DNA of 64,000 bases from Chromobacterium sphagni. GTDB taxonomy: Bacteria > Pseudomonadota > Gammaproteobacteria > Burkholderiales > Chromobacteriaceae. The translations under genes and the position numbers were made by a program. Each line of letters starts with the position of its first letter. Position 1 is the stretch's first letter. The notes beneath the pieces are model-generated. The model made no database searches. It was given only the letters and a program-made list of their open reading frames with translations, and was not told where the DNA came from. The DNA is taken from contig NZ_MKCT01000001.1 of assembly GCF_001855555.1 (NCBI RefSeq), positions 1,178,001-1,242,000 on the forward strand. The letters are read 5' to 3'. Shown in pieces: positions 1 to 12,116 of the stretch.

Positions 1-733
1 CCACCTTGCTCACCACCGCCACCGGAATGCCCTCGGGGAACATGCCGTCCAGGCCGGAAGTCACCACCTGGTCGTTTTCTTTCACATCCGAGCTTTGCGG
101 CAGATAGCGCAATTCCACCCCGCCACCATAACCATAGAGGATGGCGCGTTCGCCGGTGCGGGCTATCATCACCGGCACCATCTGGTTCTTGTCTATGATC
201 AGCGTCACCTCGGCGGTCAGCGGCTGCACCCGCGTCACTTGGCCCAGCAGGCCGCGCGCGTCCACCACCGGCTGGCCGGCCTGCAGTTTGGCGTCGTCGC
301 CCTTGTCGATGATGATCTTGTACGAGAACGGATCGCGTCCGGTATACAGCGTCTCGGCGATCTGCGCGGAGTCGTCGCGCTGGGCGCGGATGCGGTTCAA
401 CGCGCGCAGTTCGTTCAGTTCGCGCTCCAGCGTCTGCAGGCGGGACAACTGCGCCGACATCTGCAGCTGGCGGGTGCGCAGTTCGGTGTTTTCCTGCTTC
501 AGCTCGGTTTGCGAGGTCAGGTAGTCGCCGGCGTGGCGCACCGCCTGCGCCGGCAGGTTCACCGCGCGCTGCACCGGGTACAGCGCCAGCGACAGGGCTT
601 CCCGCGTCTGTTCCATCAGGCCGTAATGGCTGTCGCCTATCAGGAGCGCGATCGAGGCGACCGCGCTCATCGCCAGGCGAGCAGCCGGAGGCGGCCCGGA
701 GCGGAAGAAGCTGGGGGTGTTGGCGAAATCCAT
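1..733 (-). CDS. mreC: Rod shape-determining protein MreC (3' end cut by window edge)
   Basis: MreC is the bitopic inner-membrane protein that links the MreB filament to the elongasome peptidoglycan synthases in the periplasm. The reading frame starts MDFANTPSFF and stays open to the left edge, so about 244 residues are present and the C-terminus is missing. A single membrane segment lies near residues 20-35 (AMSAVASIALLIGD), followed by a Glu/Gln/Leu-rich coiled coil near 75-115 (TELKQENTELRTRQLQ...LERELNELRALN) and the start of the beta domain, the classic MreC order. It follows mreB on the same strand after 65 nt that contain a 9-bp hairpin. No good ribosome binding site precedes the start, which I placed by family length at the N-terminus. 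Confidence 0.95.
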   Translation of the reverse strand, partial: MDFANTPSFFRSGPPPAARLAMSAVASIALLIGDSHYGLMEQTREALSLALYPVQRAVNLPAQAVRHAGDYLTSQTELKQENTELRTRQLQMSAQLSRLQTLERELNELRALNRIRAQRDDSAQIAETLYTGRDPFSYKIIIDKGDDAKLQAGQPVVDARGLLGQVTRVQPLTAEVTLIIDKNQMVPVMIARTGERAILYGYGGGVELRYLPQSSDVKENDQVVTSGLDGMFPEGIPVAVVSKV

Positions 734-742
734 GGCCACAGC

Positions 743-765
743 CGCCGCGCCTTGACGGCGCGGCG
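743..765 (-). other. Hairpin in the mreB-mreC intergenic space
   Basis: A perfect 9-bp inverted repeat (CGCCGCGCC at 743-751 and GGCGCGGCG at 757-765, loop TTGAC) ends 9 nt upstream of the mreC start. It has no T tract on the minus strand, so it looks more like an RNA stability or translation-attenuating hairpin than a terminator. It could help keep MreC much less abundant than MreB; that role is inference. Confidence 0.5.
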
Positions 766-798
766 TTCGCTCGGTTGGTTAAGGTCCGTTGCTGAAGT

Positions 799-2185
<1,387 letters not shown>

Positions 2186-2473
2186 ATGTCGCTTACGCAC
2201 CAGGATGTCGCACGGATCGCCAAGCTTGCCCGCATCAATGTGAGCGAGGCGGAAATCGCCGCCACGGCAGACAAGCTCAACAATATTTTCAGCCTGATCG
2301 AGAAGATGCAGGCGGTGGATACCGCAGGCATCGAGCCGATGGCCCATCCGCAGGACGTGTCCTTGCGTTTGCGTGATGACGTCGTCACTGAAGCCAACCA
2401 GCGCGAGGCCTTCCAGGCGGTGGCGCCGCAGGTGGAAAAGGGTCTGTTCCTCGTTCCCAAAGTGATCGAGTAA
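2186..2473 (+). CDS. gatC: Asp-tRNA(Asn)/Glu-tRNA(Gln) amidotransferase subunit C
   Basis: Small structural subunit of the GatCAB amidotransferase, which converts mischarged Glu-tRNA(Gln) and/or Asp-tRNA(Asn) to the correct aminoacyl-tRNA. GatC wraps round the GatA-GatB interface. At 95 residues it has family length, and it shows the typical opening ([16 protein letters not shown]) and the conserved LRDDVV segment near residue 70. AACGAGGACGCC upstream supplies a ribosome binding site. It is first in gatCAB; gatA follows after about 80 nt. Confidence 0.97.
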   Translation: MSLTHQDVARIAKLARINVSEAEIAATADKLNNIFSLIEKMQAVDTAGIEPMAHPQDVSLRLRDDVVTEANQREAFQAVAPQVEKGLFLVPKVIE

Positions 2474-2554
2474 GCCCTCTGATCGGCCCCGCGCGGCTTG
2501 GTTCCCTGAATGGGGCCCGGGCCAGACTATCCGGATAGCAAGACCAAAATCGAA

Positions 2555-4006
<1,452 letters not shown>

Positions 4007-4027
4007 AAGATTGAGGACCAGATAAAG

Positions 4028-5455
4028 ATGAAATGGGAAGTCGTAATCGGCATTGAGGTGCACGTGCAGCTCAACACCGTCTCCAAGATTTTCTCCGGCG
4101 CCAGCACCGCCTTCGGCGCCGAGCCCAACACCCAGGCTTCCGCGGTGGAGCTGGCCTTTCCGGGCGTGCTGCCGGTGCTGAACCGCGCGGTGGTGGACAA
4201 GGCCATCCGCCTGGGCCTCGCGCTGGACGCCACCATCAACCAGAAGAACGTGTTCGCCCGCAAGAACTACTTCTACCCCGATCTTCCCAAGGGCTACCAG
4301 ATCAGCCAGATGGAGCTGCCTATCGTCGAGCGCGGCAAGCTGAAGATTCTGGTCGGCGATCAGGAAAAGATCATCGGCGTGACCCGCGCCCACATGGAAG
4401 AGGACGCCGGCAAGAGCTTGCACGAAGACTTCCAGGGCCTGTCCGGCATCGACCTCAACCGCGCCGGCACGCCGCTGCTGGAGGTGGTGTCCGAGCCCGA
4501 CATGCGCTCGGTGGACGAGGCGCTGGCCTATGTGAAGGCGCTGTACGCGTTGGTGACCTGGCTGGGAATCTGCGACGGCAATATGCAGGAAGGCAGCTTC
4601 CGCATGGACGTCAACGTGTCGGTGCGCCCGGAAGGCCAGAAGGAGTTCGGCACCCGCCGCGAGATCAAGAACCTCAACTCCTTCCGCTTCCTGGAGCAGG
4701 CCGCCAAATACGAGATCCAGTGGCAGATCGACACGCTGGAAGACGGCGGCAAGGTGCAGCAGGCGACGGTGCTGTTCGATCCGGACAGCGGCGAGACCCG
4801 CATGATGCGCAGCAAGGAAGACGCGCACGACTACCGCTACTTCCCCGATCCGGACCTGTTGCCGGTGCGCATCGCGACCGAGCAGATCGAGCGCATCCGC
4901 GCCGAGATGCCCGAACTGCCGGGCGCGATGCAGGGCCGCTTCGTCGAGGAATTCGGCGTGTCGGCCTACGACGCCGCGCTGCTGACCGCGAGCCTGCCGC
5001 TGGCGCAGTACTTTGAAGCCGCCGCCCGCGCCTCCGGCCAGGGCAAGTTGGCCGCCAACTGGGTCAACGGCGAGATCGCCGCACGGCTGAACCGCGACGG
5101 CAAGAGCATCGCCGACTGCCCGATTGCGGTCGAGCGCCTGGTGGGCCTGCTGGCGCGCATCGCCGACAACACCCTGTCCAGCAAACTGGCCAAGCAGGTG
5201 TTCGAAGCGTTGTGGGACAGCGAGTTGTCGGTCGATGACATCATCGAACGCGACGGCCTGAAGCAGGTGTCCGACGTCGGCGCCATCGAGAAAATGGTGG
5301 AAGAAGCGATCGCCGCCAACCCGAAGGCGGTGGAGGAATTCCGCGCCGGCAAGGAAAAGGCGCTCAACGCCTTGGCCGGCCAGGTGATGAAGGCATCCAA
5401 GGGCAAGGCCAACCCGACCCAGGTGCAAGATATCCTGAGGCAGAAGCTGGGCTGA
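4028..5455 (+). CDS. gatB: Asp-tRNA(Asn)/Glu-tRNA(Gln) amidotransferase subunit B
   Basis: Kinase-like and tRNA-binding subunit of GatCAB that phosphorylates the misacylated side chain before amidation. It has 475 residues, with the conserved N-terminal [12 protein letters not shown], the [17 protein letters not shown] catalytic-domain signature near residues 78-94, and a C-terminal YqeY-like helical tail ending near [13 protein letters not shown]. It begins 21 nt after gatA. A strong terminator 16 nt after its stop ends the operon. GatB together with gatAC implies that the organism makes at least one amide aminoacyl-tRNA by the indirect route. Confidence 0.98.
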   Translation: MKWEVVIGIEVHVQLNTVSKIFSGASTAFGAEPNTQASAVELAFPGVLPVLNRAVVDKAIRLGLALDATINQKNVFARKNYFYPDLPKGYQISQMELPIVERGKLKILVGDQEKIIGVTRAHMEEDAGKSLHEDFQGLSGIDLNRAGTPLLEVVSEPDMRSVDEALAYVKALYALVTWLGICDGNMQEGSFRMDVNVSVRPEGQKEFGTRREIKNLNSFRFLEQAAKYEIQWQIDTLEDGGKVQQATVLFDPDSGETRMMRSKEDAHDYRYFPDPDLLPVRIATEQIERIRAEMPELPGAMQGRFVEEFGVSAYDAALLTASLPLAQYFEAAARASGQGKLAANWVNGEIAARLNRDGKSIADCPIAVERLVGLLARIADNTLSSKLAKQVFEALWDSELSVDDIIERDGLKQVSDVGAIEKMVEEAIAANPKAVEEFRAGKEKALNALAGQVMKASKGKANPTQVQDILRQKLG

Positions 5456-5470
5456 GTTTGATACCCGAAC

Positions 5471-5505
5471 AACATGCGGCTTGTTTAAGCCGCATGTTGT
5501 TTTTT
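5471..5505 (+). terminator. Rho-independent terminator of gatCAB
   Basis: Perfect 12-bp stem (AACATGCGGCTT at 5471-5482, AAGCCGCATGTT at 5487-5498) with a GTTT loop, followed by GTTTTTT. It lies 16 nt after the gatB stop. Confidence 0.95.
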
Positions 5506-5733
5506 AAATACAGGCCTGAAATTGGCCGCGGGTAAAGTGTTTCTTTTATTGAAGATACTTATGCTTCAGACAGTTCCATCGGCAATTATTGCCGTCCTGT
5601 TGCATCCCCTGCGATCCGCAATGTTCACATCCCACTTTTACTGATGATTTTAAGTCACTGATTTCTCACAGATTCCATTTTTATACCCTCCCGTAAGTCA
5701 TTGTCGCAAAAGGCGAATTAGAGAATTCCTATG

Positions 5734-5762
5734 TTGACCGTGGGGCGGTTATTTCTTATAGT
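5734..5762 (+). promoter_or_regulatory. Sigma70-like promoter of the dcw cluster (Pmra)
   Basis: TTGACC at 5734-5739 and TATAGT at 5757-5762 are separated by exactly 17 nt, close to the sigma70 consensus. The -10 abuts the first MraZ box, which fits direct repression by MraZ. Confidence 0.75.
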
Positions 5763-5800
5763 GGCGAAAAGTGGGATAAAGTGGGTGAAAGTGGGGCAAA
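5761..5800 (+). promoter_or_regulatory. Four tandem MraZ operator repeats
   Basis: Four direct repeats of exactly 10 bp fill this stretch: GTGGCGAAAA, GTGGGATAAA, GTGGGTGAAA and GTGGGGCAAA. MraZ is known to bind TGGGN direct repeats spaced by 5 nt upstream of mraZ, and E. coli has three. Here there are three exact TGGG boxes plus a first degenerate one (TGGC), lying from the -10 into the start of the transcript. Confidence 0.88.
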
Positions 5801-5848
5801 TGCCCCCCGGAGCGACGGCTCCGTTTTCTCGGTCAGCGGGTTCAAATC

Positions 5849-6295
5849 ATGATTGGTGGCGTCAGTATCCTGTCTCTCGATAGCAAGGGGCGTTTGGCTA
5901 TTCCGGCCAAACACCGTGAGACACTGCTGTCCGCGTTTGGCCACAAGCTGATCGTCACTCTCGAATCCCAGGACCACCTGCTGTTGTACCCCGAACCCAA
6001 CTGGCGCCCGGTCGAGGCCCGTCTGCTTGCCCTTCCCACCGGCAATCCCACGCTGAAACGCTATCAACGGCTGGTGCTTGGCCATGCCGAAACCCTGGAA
6101 ATGGATTCCGCCGGCCGCATCCTGCTGCCGGCCCGGCTGCGCGAGTTGACCGCGCTGGACAAGGATGTCGCCCTGGTAGGCATGGGCAACCGCTTTGAGT
6201 TGTGGAACGCCGAGGAATGGGACAGCCAGACCGCCGACGCGCTGGCTATCGATCAGGCCGATTTGGCCCAACACCTTGGAGATTTCACGCTGTGA
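5849..6295 (+). CDS. mraZ: Transcriptional regulator MraZ
   Basis: Ring-forming DNA-binding protein of the AbrB/MazE fold that represses its own promoter and the dcw cluster. The 148 residues contain the two diagnostic SpoVT-AbrB repeats, with [10 protein letters not shown] near residues 9-18 and [10 protein letters not shown] near 87-96 carrying the family's DxxxR signature. Its probable operators lie 50-90 nt upstream. The start at 5849 ([15 protein letters not shown]) fits the family length. Its stop overlaps the GTG start of rsmH. Confidence 0.96.
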   Translation: MIGGVSILSLDSKGRLAIPAKHRETLLSAFGHKLIVTLESQDHLLLYPEPNWRPVEARLLALPTGNPTLKRYQRLVLGHAETLEMDSAGRILLPARLRELTALDKDVALVGMGNRFELWNAEEWDSQTADALAIDQADLAQHLGDFTL

Positions 6296-7254
6296 GCACC
6301 CCCACTTACGTGCACCGCACGGTATTGCTGGCCGAAGCGGTCGACGCGCTGGCCATCCGCGAGGATGGCGTCTACGTCGATTGCACCTTCGGCCGCGGAG
6401 GCCACAGCCGTTTGATCCTGTCGAAGCTCGGCCCGAATGGCCGGCTGATCGCCTTCGACAAGGACCTGGAAGCCATCGCCGTCGCCGAACGGCTGGCGGC
6501 GGAGGATTCCCGCTTCAACATCGTGCACAACGGTTTCGAGACACTGTCGTCCGAGCTGGCCCGCCTGGGCGCGGCCAGCGTGGATGGCGTGCTGATGGAC
6601 CTGGGCGTGTCGTCGCCGCAGATCGACGATGGCAGCCGCGGTTTCAGCTTCCGTTTCGACGCGCCGCTGGACATGCGTATGGATACCACTCGCGGCGTCA
6701 CCGCCGCCGAGTGGTTGGCAACGGCCGACGAGGCCGATATCAAAGAGGTCATCAAGACTTATGGTGAAGAGCGGTTTGCTCGCAAGATCGCAGCAGCCAT
6801 TGTTGCGCAACGGGGGGAACACCCCATCACGACCACGCGTGAGCTCGCTTTGCTCGTTGGGCAAAACGTCCGTACTCGGGAACCGGGTCAAGACCCCGCG
6901 ACGCGTACCTTCCAGGCGATCCGGATCTTTGTGAACCGGGAGCTGGACGAACTGAAGGCGGCGCTGCCGCAGGCCGCGCGTCTGCTGGGCGAGCATGGCC
7001 GGCTGGCCGTCATCAGCTTCCATTCGCTGGAGGACCGCATCGTCAAGCAATACCTGCGCGACGTCAGCAGCGAGGAAAAGCTGCCGATGTGGGCGATGGT
7101 GCGCGCCGAGGACATGGCCAAGCCGCCGATCGCCCTGGTGGGCAAGGCGGTCCGCGCCGGCGACGAGGAGGTGCGCGAGAACCCGCGCTCCCGCAGCGCC
7201 ATCATGCGGGTGGCCGAGCGCACCGCCGCGCCGTGGCGGGAGGTGGATGCATGA
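6292..7254 (+). CDS. rsmH: 16S rRNA (cytosine(1402)-N(4))-methyltransferase RsmH
   Basis: Methylates N4 of C1402 in the decoding site of 16S rRNA using SAM. The SAM-binding signature [16 protein letters not shown] is at residues 28-43 and FDKDLEAI at 55-62; [13 protein letters not shown] comes late. The best start is the GTG at 6292, in a GTGA overlap with the mraZ stop and 5-9 nt after TTGGAG; it gives a 320-residue protein beginning [12 protein letters not shown]. An open frame extends further upstream inside mraZ but is not needed. The gene was formerly called mraW. Confidence 0.96.
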   Translation: MSTPTYVHRTVLLAEAVDALAIREDGVYVDCTFGRGGHSRLILSKLGPNGRLIAFDKDLEAIAVAERLAAEDSRFNIVHNGFETLSSELARLGAASVDGVLMDLGVSSPQIDDGSRGFSFRFDAPLDMRMDTTRGVTAAEWLATADEADIKEVIKTYGEERFARKIAAAIVAQRGEHPITTTRELALLVGQNVRTREPGQDPATRTFQAIRIFVNRELDELKAALPQAARLLGEHGRLAVISFHSLEDRIVKQYLRDVSSEEKLPMWAMVRAEDMAKPPIALVGKAVRAGDEEVRENPRSRSAIMRVAERTAAPWREVDA

Positions 7255-7523
7255 ACAAGCTCAACGCGATGCTGCTGGCGATGACCGTCTTCTCCGCCTG
7301 GTCGGTGGTGACGTCTACCCACGTGTCGCGCAAGCTCTACAGCGACTTGCAGAAGGAGACCAAGTCGGGGCAGCAGCTGGAGGTGGAGTTCGGCCAGCTG
7401 CAGCTGGAGCAGAGCACCTGGGGCGCGCACGCGGTGATTGAAAAGGCGGCGTCCACCCGTCTGGACATGCACACCCCCGATCCGCGCCAGATCCAGGTGA
7501 TTTCGCCCGGAGGGAGGATCTGA
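7251..7523 (+). CDS. ftsL: Cell division protein FtsL
   Basis: Small bitopic divisome protein of the FtsQLB complex. The 90-residue product begins [20 protein letters not shown], giving a cytoplasmic stub and one membrane helix at about residues 5-22, then a periplasmic coiled-coil-like segment ([20 protein letters not shown]) and a C-terminal tail. Sequence conservation of FtsL is low, so the call rests on topology, size and position between rsmH and ftsI. The ATG overlaps the rsmH stop by 3 nt and its own stop overlaps ftsI by 1 nt, implying translational coupling. Confidence 0.92.
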   Translation: MNKLNAMLLAMTVFSAWSVVTSTHVSRKLYSDLQKETKSGQQLEVEFGQLQLEQSTWGAHAVIEKAASTRLDMHTPDPRQIQVISPGGRI

Positions 7524-9274
7524 TGCGCGCCGGCAGCAGCTATAGCGTTCGCCAGCGGCCGGTGTCGGCCAGCCCGGCCCTGCGCATGACCAGAACCCGG
7601 GTGCGCTGCGTGCTGCTGGTGCTGGCGCTGCTGTTTCTGGCGTTGATCTGCCGCGCGATGTATCTGCAGGTGGTGCAGCAGGATTTCCTGCAGAACCAGG
7701 GCGAGGCGCGTTTCCGCCGCGCGATGACGCTGGAGGCCAACCGCGGTGTGATCACCGACCGCAACGGCGAGCCGCTGGCGATCAGCACCCCGGTGCAGAC
7801 CATCTGGGCCAGCCCGGCCGACATGGAGCCAGTGCCGCCGGCCAAGCTGCGCGAGCTGGCCGCCCTGCTGGACCTGGCGCCGGAGGAACTGGCCGCCAAG
7901 CTGTCCGACCGCAAGAAGGAATTCGTCTACATCAAGCGCCAGATCAGTCCGGAGCAGGCCGACAAGGTGATGGCGCTGGGCATTCCCGGCATCGCCAAGC
8001 AGCAGGAATTCCGCCGCTTCTACCCGGCCGGCGAGATCGTGTCGCACATCATCGGTTTCACCGGGGTCGACGGCAAGGGCCAGGAGGGCGTGGAGCTGGC
8101 GCGCGAGAAGATGCTGGCGGGCCGCGATGGCCGCCGCGTGGTGCTGAAGGACCGCCGCGGCCACATCATCGAGGACATCGCCGCCATCGAGCCGCCGCGC
8201 GACGGCCAGAAGCTGGCGCTGGCGGTGGACCACCGCATCCAGTATCTGGCCTATCGCGAGATCAAGGCGGCGGTGGAGCAGAACAAGGCCAAGGCCGGCA
8301 GCGTGGTGGTGCTGGACGCCCACTCCGGCGAATTGCTGGCATTGGCCAACTACCCGTCGTTCAACCCCAACAACCGCGTCGGGGTGACGCCGGAAATGAT
8401 GCGCAACCGCGGCGTGATCGACCTGTTCGAGCCGGGCTCGACGATGAAGCCCTTGTCGATTTCGCTGGCGCTGGAGCATGGCAAGGCCAGCCTCAACAGC
8501 GTGCTGGACACCCACAGCTATATGATAGGGCCGGCCACCATCCGCGACGTGTCGCCGCAGGCCAGCCTGAACATTCTCGGCATCATCCAGAAGTCGTCCA
8601 ACGTCGGCACCAGCAAACTGGCGCTGATGAGCAGCCCGGAGGACTTCTGGAAGCACTACGACGCGCTGGGCTTCGGCCGCGCGCCCAATACCGGTTTCCC
8701 CGGCGAGGCCGGCGGCCGGCTGCGCGATTGGCACCGCTGGCGGCCGATCGAGCAGGCGACGATGTCCTTCGGCTACGGCGTATCGGTCAGCCTGATCCAG
8801 ATGGCGCGCGCCTATACCATCTTCGCCAACGACGGCGTGATGCTGCCGATCGCGCTGTACAAGACCAGCAACCCAATGCCGGGCAAGCGGGTGATAGACA
8901 TCAAGACCGCGCACGAAATGCGCGACCTGTTGATCGCCAACAGCCAGCCCGGCGGCGGCGCGGTCGGCGGCCGCATCATCGGTTACAGCATAGGCGCCAA
9001 GAGCGGCACCGCGCGCAAGCTGGAGGGCCGCACCTACGTGGCCAACAAGCACCGCGCGCTGTTCATGGGCTTCGCGCCCGGCCATGCGCCCAAGGTGATC
9101 GTGGCGGTGATGATAGACGAGCCTTCCGCCGGCAAATATTACGGCGGCGCGGTGGCGGCCCCAGTGTTCTCGCAAGTGGCCGGCGGCGCGCTGCGAGTGC
9201 TGAACGTGCCGCCCGACGAGCCTTCCAACAACACTTTATTGCCGGAATCGACCCCTGTTCCGGCGGACTTCTGA
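7523..9274 (+). CDS. ftsI: Peptidoglycan D,D-transpeptidase FtsI (PBP3)
   Basis: Septal class B penicillin-binding protein that crosslinks peptidoglycan at the division site with FtsW. A cytoplasmic N-terminus of about 28 residues precedes a membrane anchor (CVLLVLALLFLALICRAMYL), a PBP dimerisation domain and the transpeptidase. The three active-site motifs are present: SxxK at Ser306-Thr-Met-Lys309, SxN at Ser358-Ser-Asn360 and KSGT at 493-496. The length of 583 is standard. It has GGAGGATCTG as ribosome binding site and is directly coupled to ftsL. Confidence 0.98.
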   Translation: MRAGSSYSVRQRPVSASPALRMTRTRVRCVLLVLALLFLALICRAMYLQVVQQDFLQNQGEARFRRAMTLEANRGVITDRNGEPLAISTPVQTIWASPADMEPVPPAKLRELAALLDLAPEELAAKLSDRKKEFVYIKRQISPEQADKVMALGIPGIAKQQEFRRFYPAGEIVSHIIGFTGVDGKGQEGVELAREKMLAGRDGRRVVLKDRRGHIIEDIAAIEPPRDGQKLALAVDHRIQYLAYREIKAAVEQNKAKAGSVVVLDAHSGELLALANYPSFNPNNRVGVTPEMMRNRGVIDLFEPGSTMKPLSISLALEHGKASLNSVLDTHSYMIGPATIRDVSPQASLNILGIIQKSSNVGTSKLALMSSPEDFWKHYDALGFGRAPNTGFPGEAGGRLRDWHRWRPIEQATMSFGYGVSVSLIQMARAYTIFANDGVMLPIALYKTSNPMPGKRVIDIKTAHEMRDLLIANSQPGGGAVGGRIIGYSIGAKSGTARKLEGRTYVANKHRALFMGFAPGHAPKVIVAVMIDEPSAGKYYGGAVAAPVFSQVAGGALRVLNVPPDEPSNNTLLPESTPVPADF

Positions 9275-9278
9275 CACC

Positions 9279-10757
9279 ATGAAGAGTCGTCTGATCGCCT
9301 TGCCGGACTGGGATCCGGCTGCGCTGAACCAGCTGGGCCTGACCATCAAGAGAGTGGAGGCCGACAGCCGCCGCGTGCTGCCCGGCGATGTATTCCTCGC
9401 CTGTCGCGGCGAGTTCGTTGACGGCCGCGATTTCATCCCCGCCGCGCTGGAGAAGGGCGCGGCCGCGGTGCTGTGGGACGACGCCGACGGCTTCGCCTGG
9501 AATCCGGCCTGGCAGGTGCCCAATCTGGCGGTGCCGAATCTGCGCGAGCGCGCCGGCATCGTCGCCGCCCATGTGCTGGGCGAGCCCGCGCGCGACCTGA
9601 CCGTGGTCGGCATCACCGGCACCAACGGCAAGACCTCGATTTCGCACTGGCTGGCGCAGGCTTTCTCCTTGCTGGGCCGGAAGGCCGCGTTGATCGGCAC
9701 CGTCGGCAACGGCTTCTACGGCGCGCTGACCGAAACCACCCACACCACGCCCGACCCGGTGACGGTGCAGCAGAAGCTGGCCGAATATCGCCGCCAGGGC
9801 GCGCACGTGGTGACGATGGAAGTTTCCAGCCACGGCCTGGACCAGTCCCGAGTCAACGGCGTGGCCTTCGCCACCGCGGTGTTCACCAACCTGACGCGCG
9901 ACCATCTGGATTACCATGGTTCGATGCAGGCTTACGGCGAATCCAAAAAGAAGCTGTTCTTCTGGGAGGGCCTGCAGCACGCGGTGATCAACGCCGACGA
10001 CGAATTCGGCCGCCAGCTGGCCGGGGAGATCGACCGCGCGCAGACCCAGGTGGTGACGTATGGCCTCACGCAGGGCGATGTGCGCCCGCTGGCGCTGGCC
10101 GCCACATTGGAGGGCCTGCAACTGACCGTCGCCACGCCGTGGGGCGTGGTGGATGTGCGCACCGGCCTGGTTGGCCGCTTCAACGCCGCCAATCTGCTGG
10201 CCTGCCTCGCCACCTTGTGCGTCAACGGCGTCAGCCTGGCCGACGCCGCCGCGGTGATGGCGCGCATCCAGCCGGCGCGCGGCCGCATGCAGAGCATAGG
10301 CGGCACGCATGAGCCGCTGGTGGTGATCGACTACGCCCACACCCCGGACGCGCTGGAGAAGGCGTTGGCCACGTTGGGTGAAATCCGCCCCGCCGGCGGC
10401 CGGCTGTTTTGCGTGTTCGGCTGCGGCGGCGACCGCGATCCGGGCAAGCGCCCGATGATGGGCGCCATTGCCGAGAAGCATGCCGACGTGACGGTGCTGA
10501 CCAGCGACAATCCGCGCAGCGAGGACCCGTTGGCCATCCTGGCCGACGTGCAGGCCGGCATGAAGCAGGCCGGCCATGTCGATGCCGACCGCGAGGCTGC
10601 CATCCACTGGGCGGTGGGCCAGGCGCGCGTCGGCGACGTGGTTCTGATCGCCGGCAAGGGCCATGAGGAATATCAGGACATCGCCGGCGTCAAGCGGCCG
10701 TTCTCCGACTTCCGCGTGGCGGAAGAGGCGCTCACCGCCTGGGGGCACCAAGCATGA
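9279..10757 (+). CDS. murE: UDP-MurNAc-tripeptide synthetase MurE (meso-DAP-adding)
   Basis: Cytoplasmic Mur ligase that adds the third stem-peptide residue to UDP-MurNAc-L-Ala-D-Glu. The ATP loop GITGTNGKTS lies at about residues 110-119, followed by the central-domain TTHTTPDPV segment. The DNPR motif (TSDNPRSEDP, near residues 408-417) is the signature of ligases specific for meso-diaminopimelate, so the wall should be DAP-type. At 492 residues it has family length. It starts 4 nt after ftsI and overlaps murF by 4 nt. Confidence 0.98.
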   Translation: MKSRLIALPDWDPAALNQLGLTIKRVEADSRRVLPGDVFLACRGEFVDGRDFIPAALEKGAAAVLWDDADGFAWNPAWQVPNLAVPNLRERAGIVAAHVLGEPARDLTVVGITGTNGKTSISHWLAQAFSLLGRKAALIGTVGNGFYGALTETTHTTPDPVTVQQKLAEYRRQGAHVVTMEVSSHGLDQSRVNGVAFATAVFTNLTRDHLDYHGSMQAYGESKKKLFFWEGLQHAVINADDEFGRQLAGEIDRAQTQVVTYGLTQGDVRPLALAATLEGLQLTVATPWGVVDVRTGLVGRFNAANLLACLATLCVNGVSLADAAAVMARIQPARGRMQSIGGTHEPLVVIDYAHTPDALEKALATLGEIRPAGGRLFCVFGCGGDRDPGKRPMMGAIAEKHADVTVLTSDNPRSEDPLAILADVQAGMKQAGHVDADREAAIHWAVGQARVGDVVLIAGKGHEEYQDIAGVKRPFSDFRVAEEALTAWGHQA

Positions 10758-12115
10758 TGAGCCTGCAGCAAGCCGCCCGCCACGCCCAAGGCAGCCTCGT
10801 CGGCGTCGATGGCGCGGTGTCGCGGGTGATCACCGACAGCCGTCTGGCGCAGCCCGGCGATTTGTTTGTCGCGTTGAAGGGCGAGCGTTTCGATGCCCAT
10901 GATTTCGTCGCCGAGGTGACGGCCAAGGGCGCCGCCGCGCTGGTGCGCGCCGATTTCCAGCTTGCCGGCGCCAGTTTGATCCGAGTGGACGATACCCGTC
11001 TGGCGCTGGGGCGTCTGGCCGCTGGCTGGCGCGCGGGGCAGCCGGCCGTGGTCGTCGGCGTCACTGGCTCCAACGGCAAGACCACGGTCAAGGAAATGCT
11101 GGCCGCCATCCTGAGCGCCCATGCCGGAGATCAGGCGGTGCTAGCCACCGCCGGCAATTTCAACAACGACATCGGCCTGCCGCTGACCCTGCTGCGACTG
11201 AAGCCGCAACACCGCTACGCGGTGATCGAGATGGGCATGAACCATCACGGCGAGTTGAGCTACCTCGCCGGCCTGGCCCGGCCGCAGGTGGCGCTGGTCA
11301 ACAATGCGATGCGCGCCCACTTCGGCCATTTCGGCACCACCGAAGAAGTGGCCAGGGCCAAGGCGGAAATTTTTGAAGGACTGGTCGACGGCGGCGTGGC
11401 GGTGCTCAACGCCGACGACGCCAATCTGGCATTGTTCCGCCAGCGTGCCGGTCGGCATCGTCAGTTGAGTTTCGGCCTGGGTCCAGACGCCGAGGTCGGC
11501 GCACGCGATTTGCAAATGGACGCGCTGGCAAGCCGCTTCATCCTGACCTCGTCTGTCGGCGAGCAAACAGTGTCGTTGCCGGCGCCGGGCGAGCACAACG
11601 TCCGCAACGCGCTGGCCGCCGCCGCGGTGGCGCTGGCGCTGGAAGTGCCGCAGGCCGCCATCGCCACCGGCCTGGCCGCCTTTGCCGGCGCCAAGGGGCG
11701 CTTGCAGCTGAAAACCGCGCCGAGCGGCTTGACCGTGCTGGACGACAGCTACAACGCCAATCCGGATTCGATGAAGGCCGGCCTGGACGTGCTGTCGCGC
11801 CTGCCGGCCCCGCGCTGCTTCGTGATGGGCGATATCGGCGAATTGGGCGACGCCGCGCCGGCGCTGCACGCCGAGGTCGGGGAACATGCGCGCGCGCGCG
11901 GCATCGAACAGCTCTTCGCGCTGGGCGAGCTGTCGCGCGCGGCTGTCGCCGCCTTCGGCGCCGGCGCGCAGCATTTTGATTCGATTGACGAGTTGTTGGA
12001 GTGCCTGGATAGCCGGCTGGCATCGGGTACCGCCGTTCTGGTCAAGGGGTCGCGCTTCATGCGCATGGAACGGGTGGTGGAACACCTGATGCACGCAAAC
12101 ACAGAGGGAGTATAA
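10754..12115 (+). CDS. murF: UDP-MurNAc-tripeptide-D-Ala-D-Ala ligase MurF
   Basis: Adds the D-Ala-D-Ala dipeptide to UDP-MurNAc-tripeptide in the cytoplasm. The 453-residue protein has a MurF-type N-terminal domain ([20 protein letters not shown]), the ATP loop [14 protein letters not shown] near residues 96-109, and the conserved [12 protein letters not shown] in the C-terminal half. ATG at 10754 overlaps the murE stop. Its substrate dipeptide can be supplied by ddl further down the same cluster. Confidence 0.97.
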   Translation: MMSLQQAARHAQGSLVGVDGAVSRVITDSRLAQPGDLFVALKGERFDAHDFVAEVTAKGAAALVRADFQLAGASLIRVDDTRLALGRLAAGWRAGQPAVVVGVTGSNGKTTVKEMLAAILSAHAGDQAVLATAGNFNNDIGLPLTLLRLKPQHRYAVIEMGMNHHGELSYLAGLARPQVALVNNAMRAHFGHFGTTEEVARAKAEIFEGLVDGGVAVLNADDANLALFRQRAGRHRQLSFGLGPDAEVGARDLQMDALASRFILTSSVGEQTVSLPAPGEHNVRNALAAAAVALALEVPQAAIATGLAAFAGAKGRLQLKTAPSGLTVLDDSYNANPDSMKAGLDVLSRLPAPRCFVMGDIGELGDAAPALHAEVGEHARARGIEQLFALGELSRAAVAAFGAGAQHFDSIDELLECLDSRLASGTAVLVKGSRFMRMERVVEHLMHANTEGV

Positions 12116-12116
12116 G

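Larger units (their letters stand above)
5506..5848 (+). promoter_or_regulatory. Leader region of the dcw cluster
   Basis: This gene-free stretch of 343 nt separates the gatB terminator from mraZ. The first 200 nt are AT-rich for this genome and hold no gene that I can support. The useful signals are at its right end: a sigma70-like promoter (5734-5762) and four MraZ boxes (5761-5800), listed separately. No other promoter as clear as this appears before lpxC, so it is probably the main promoter of the cluster. Confidence 0.6.

Noticed and set aside
5761-5800. CRISPR-like array
   Set aside because: The 10-bp repeats are contiguous with no spacers and match the MraZ operator pattern.
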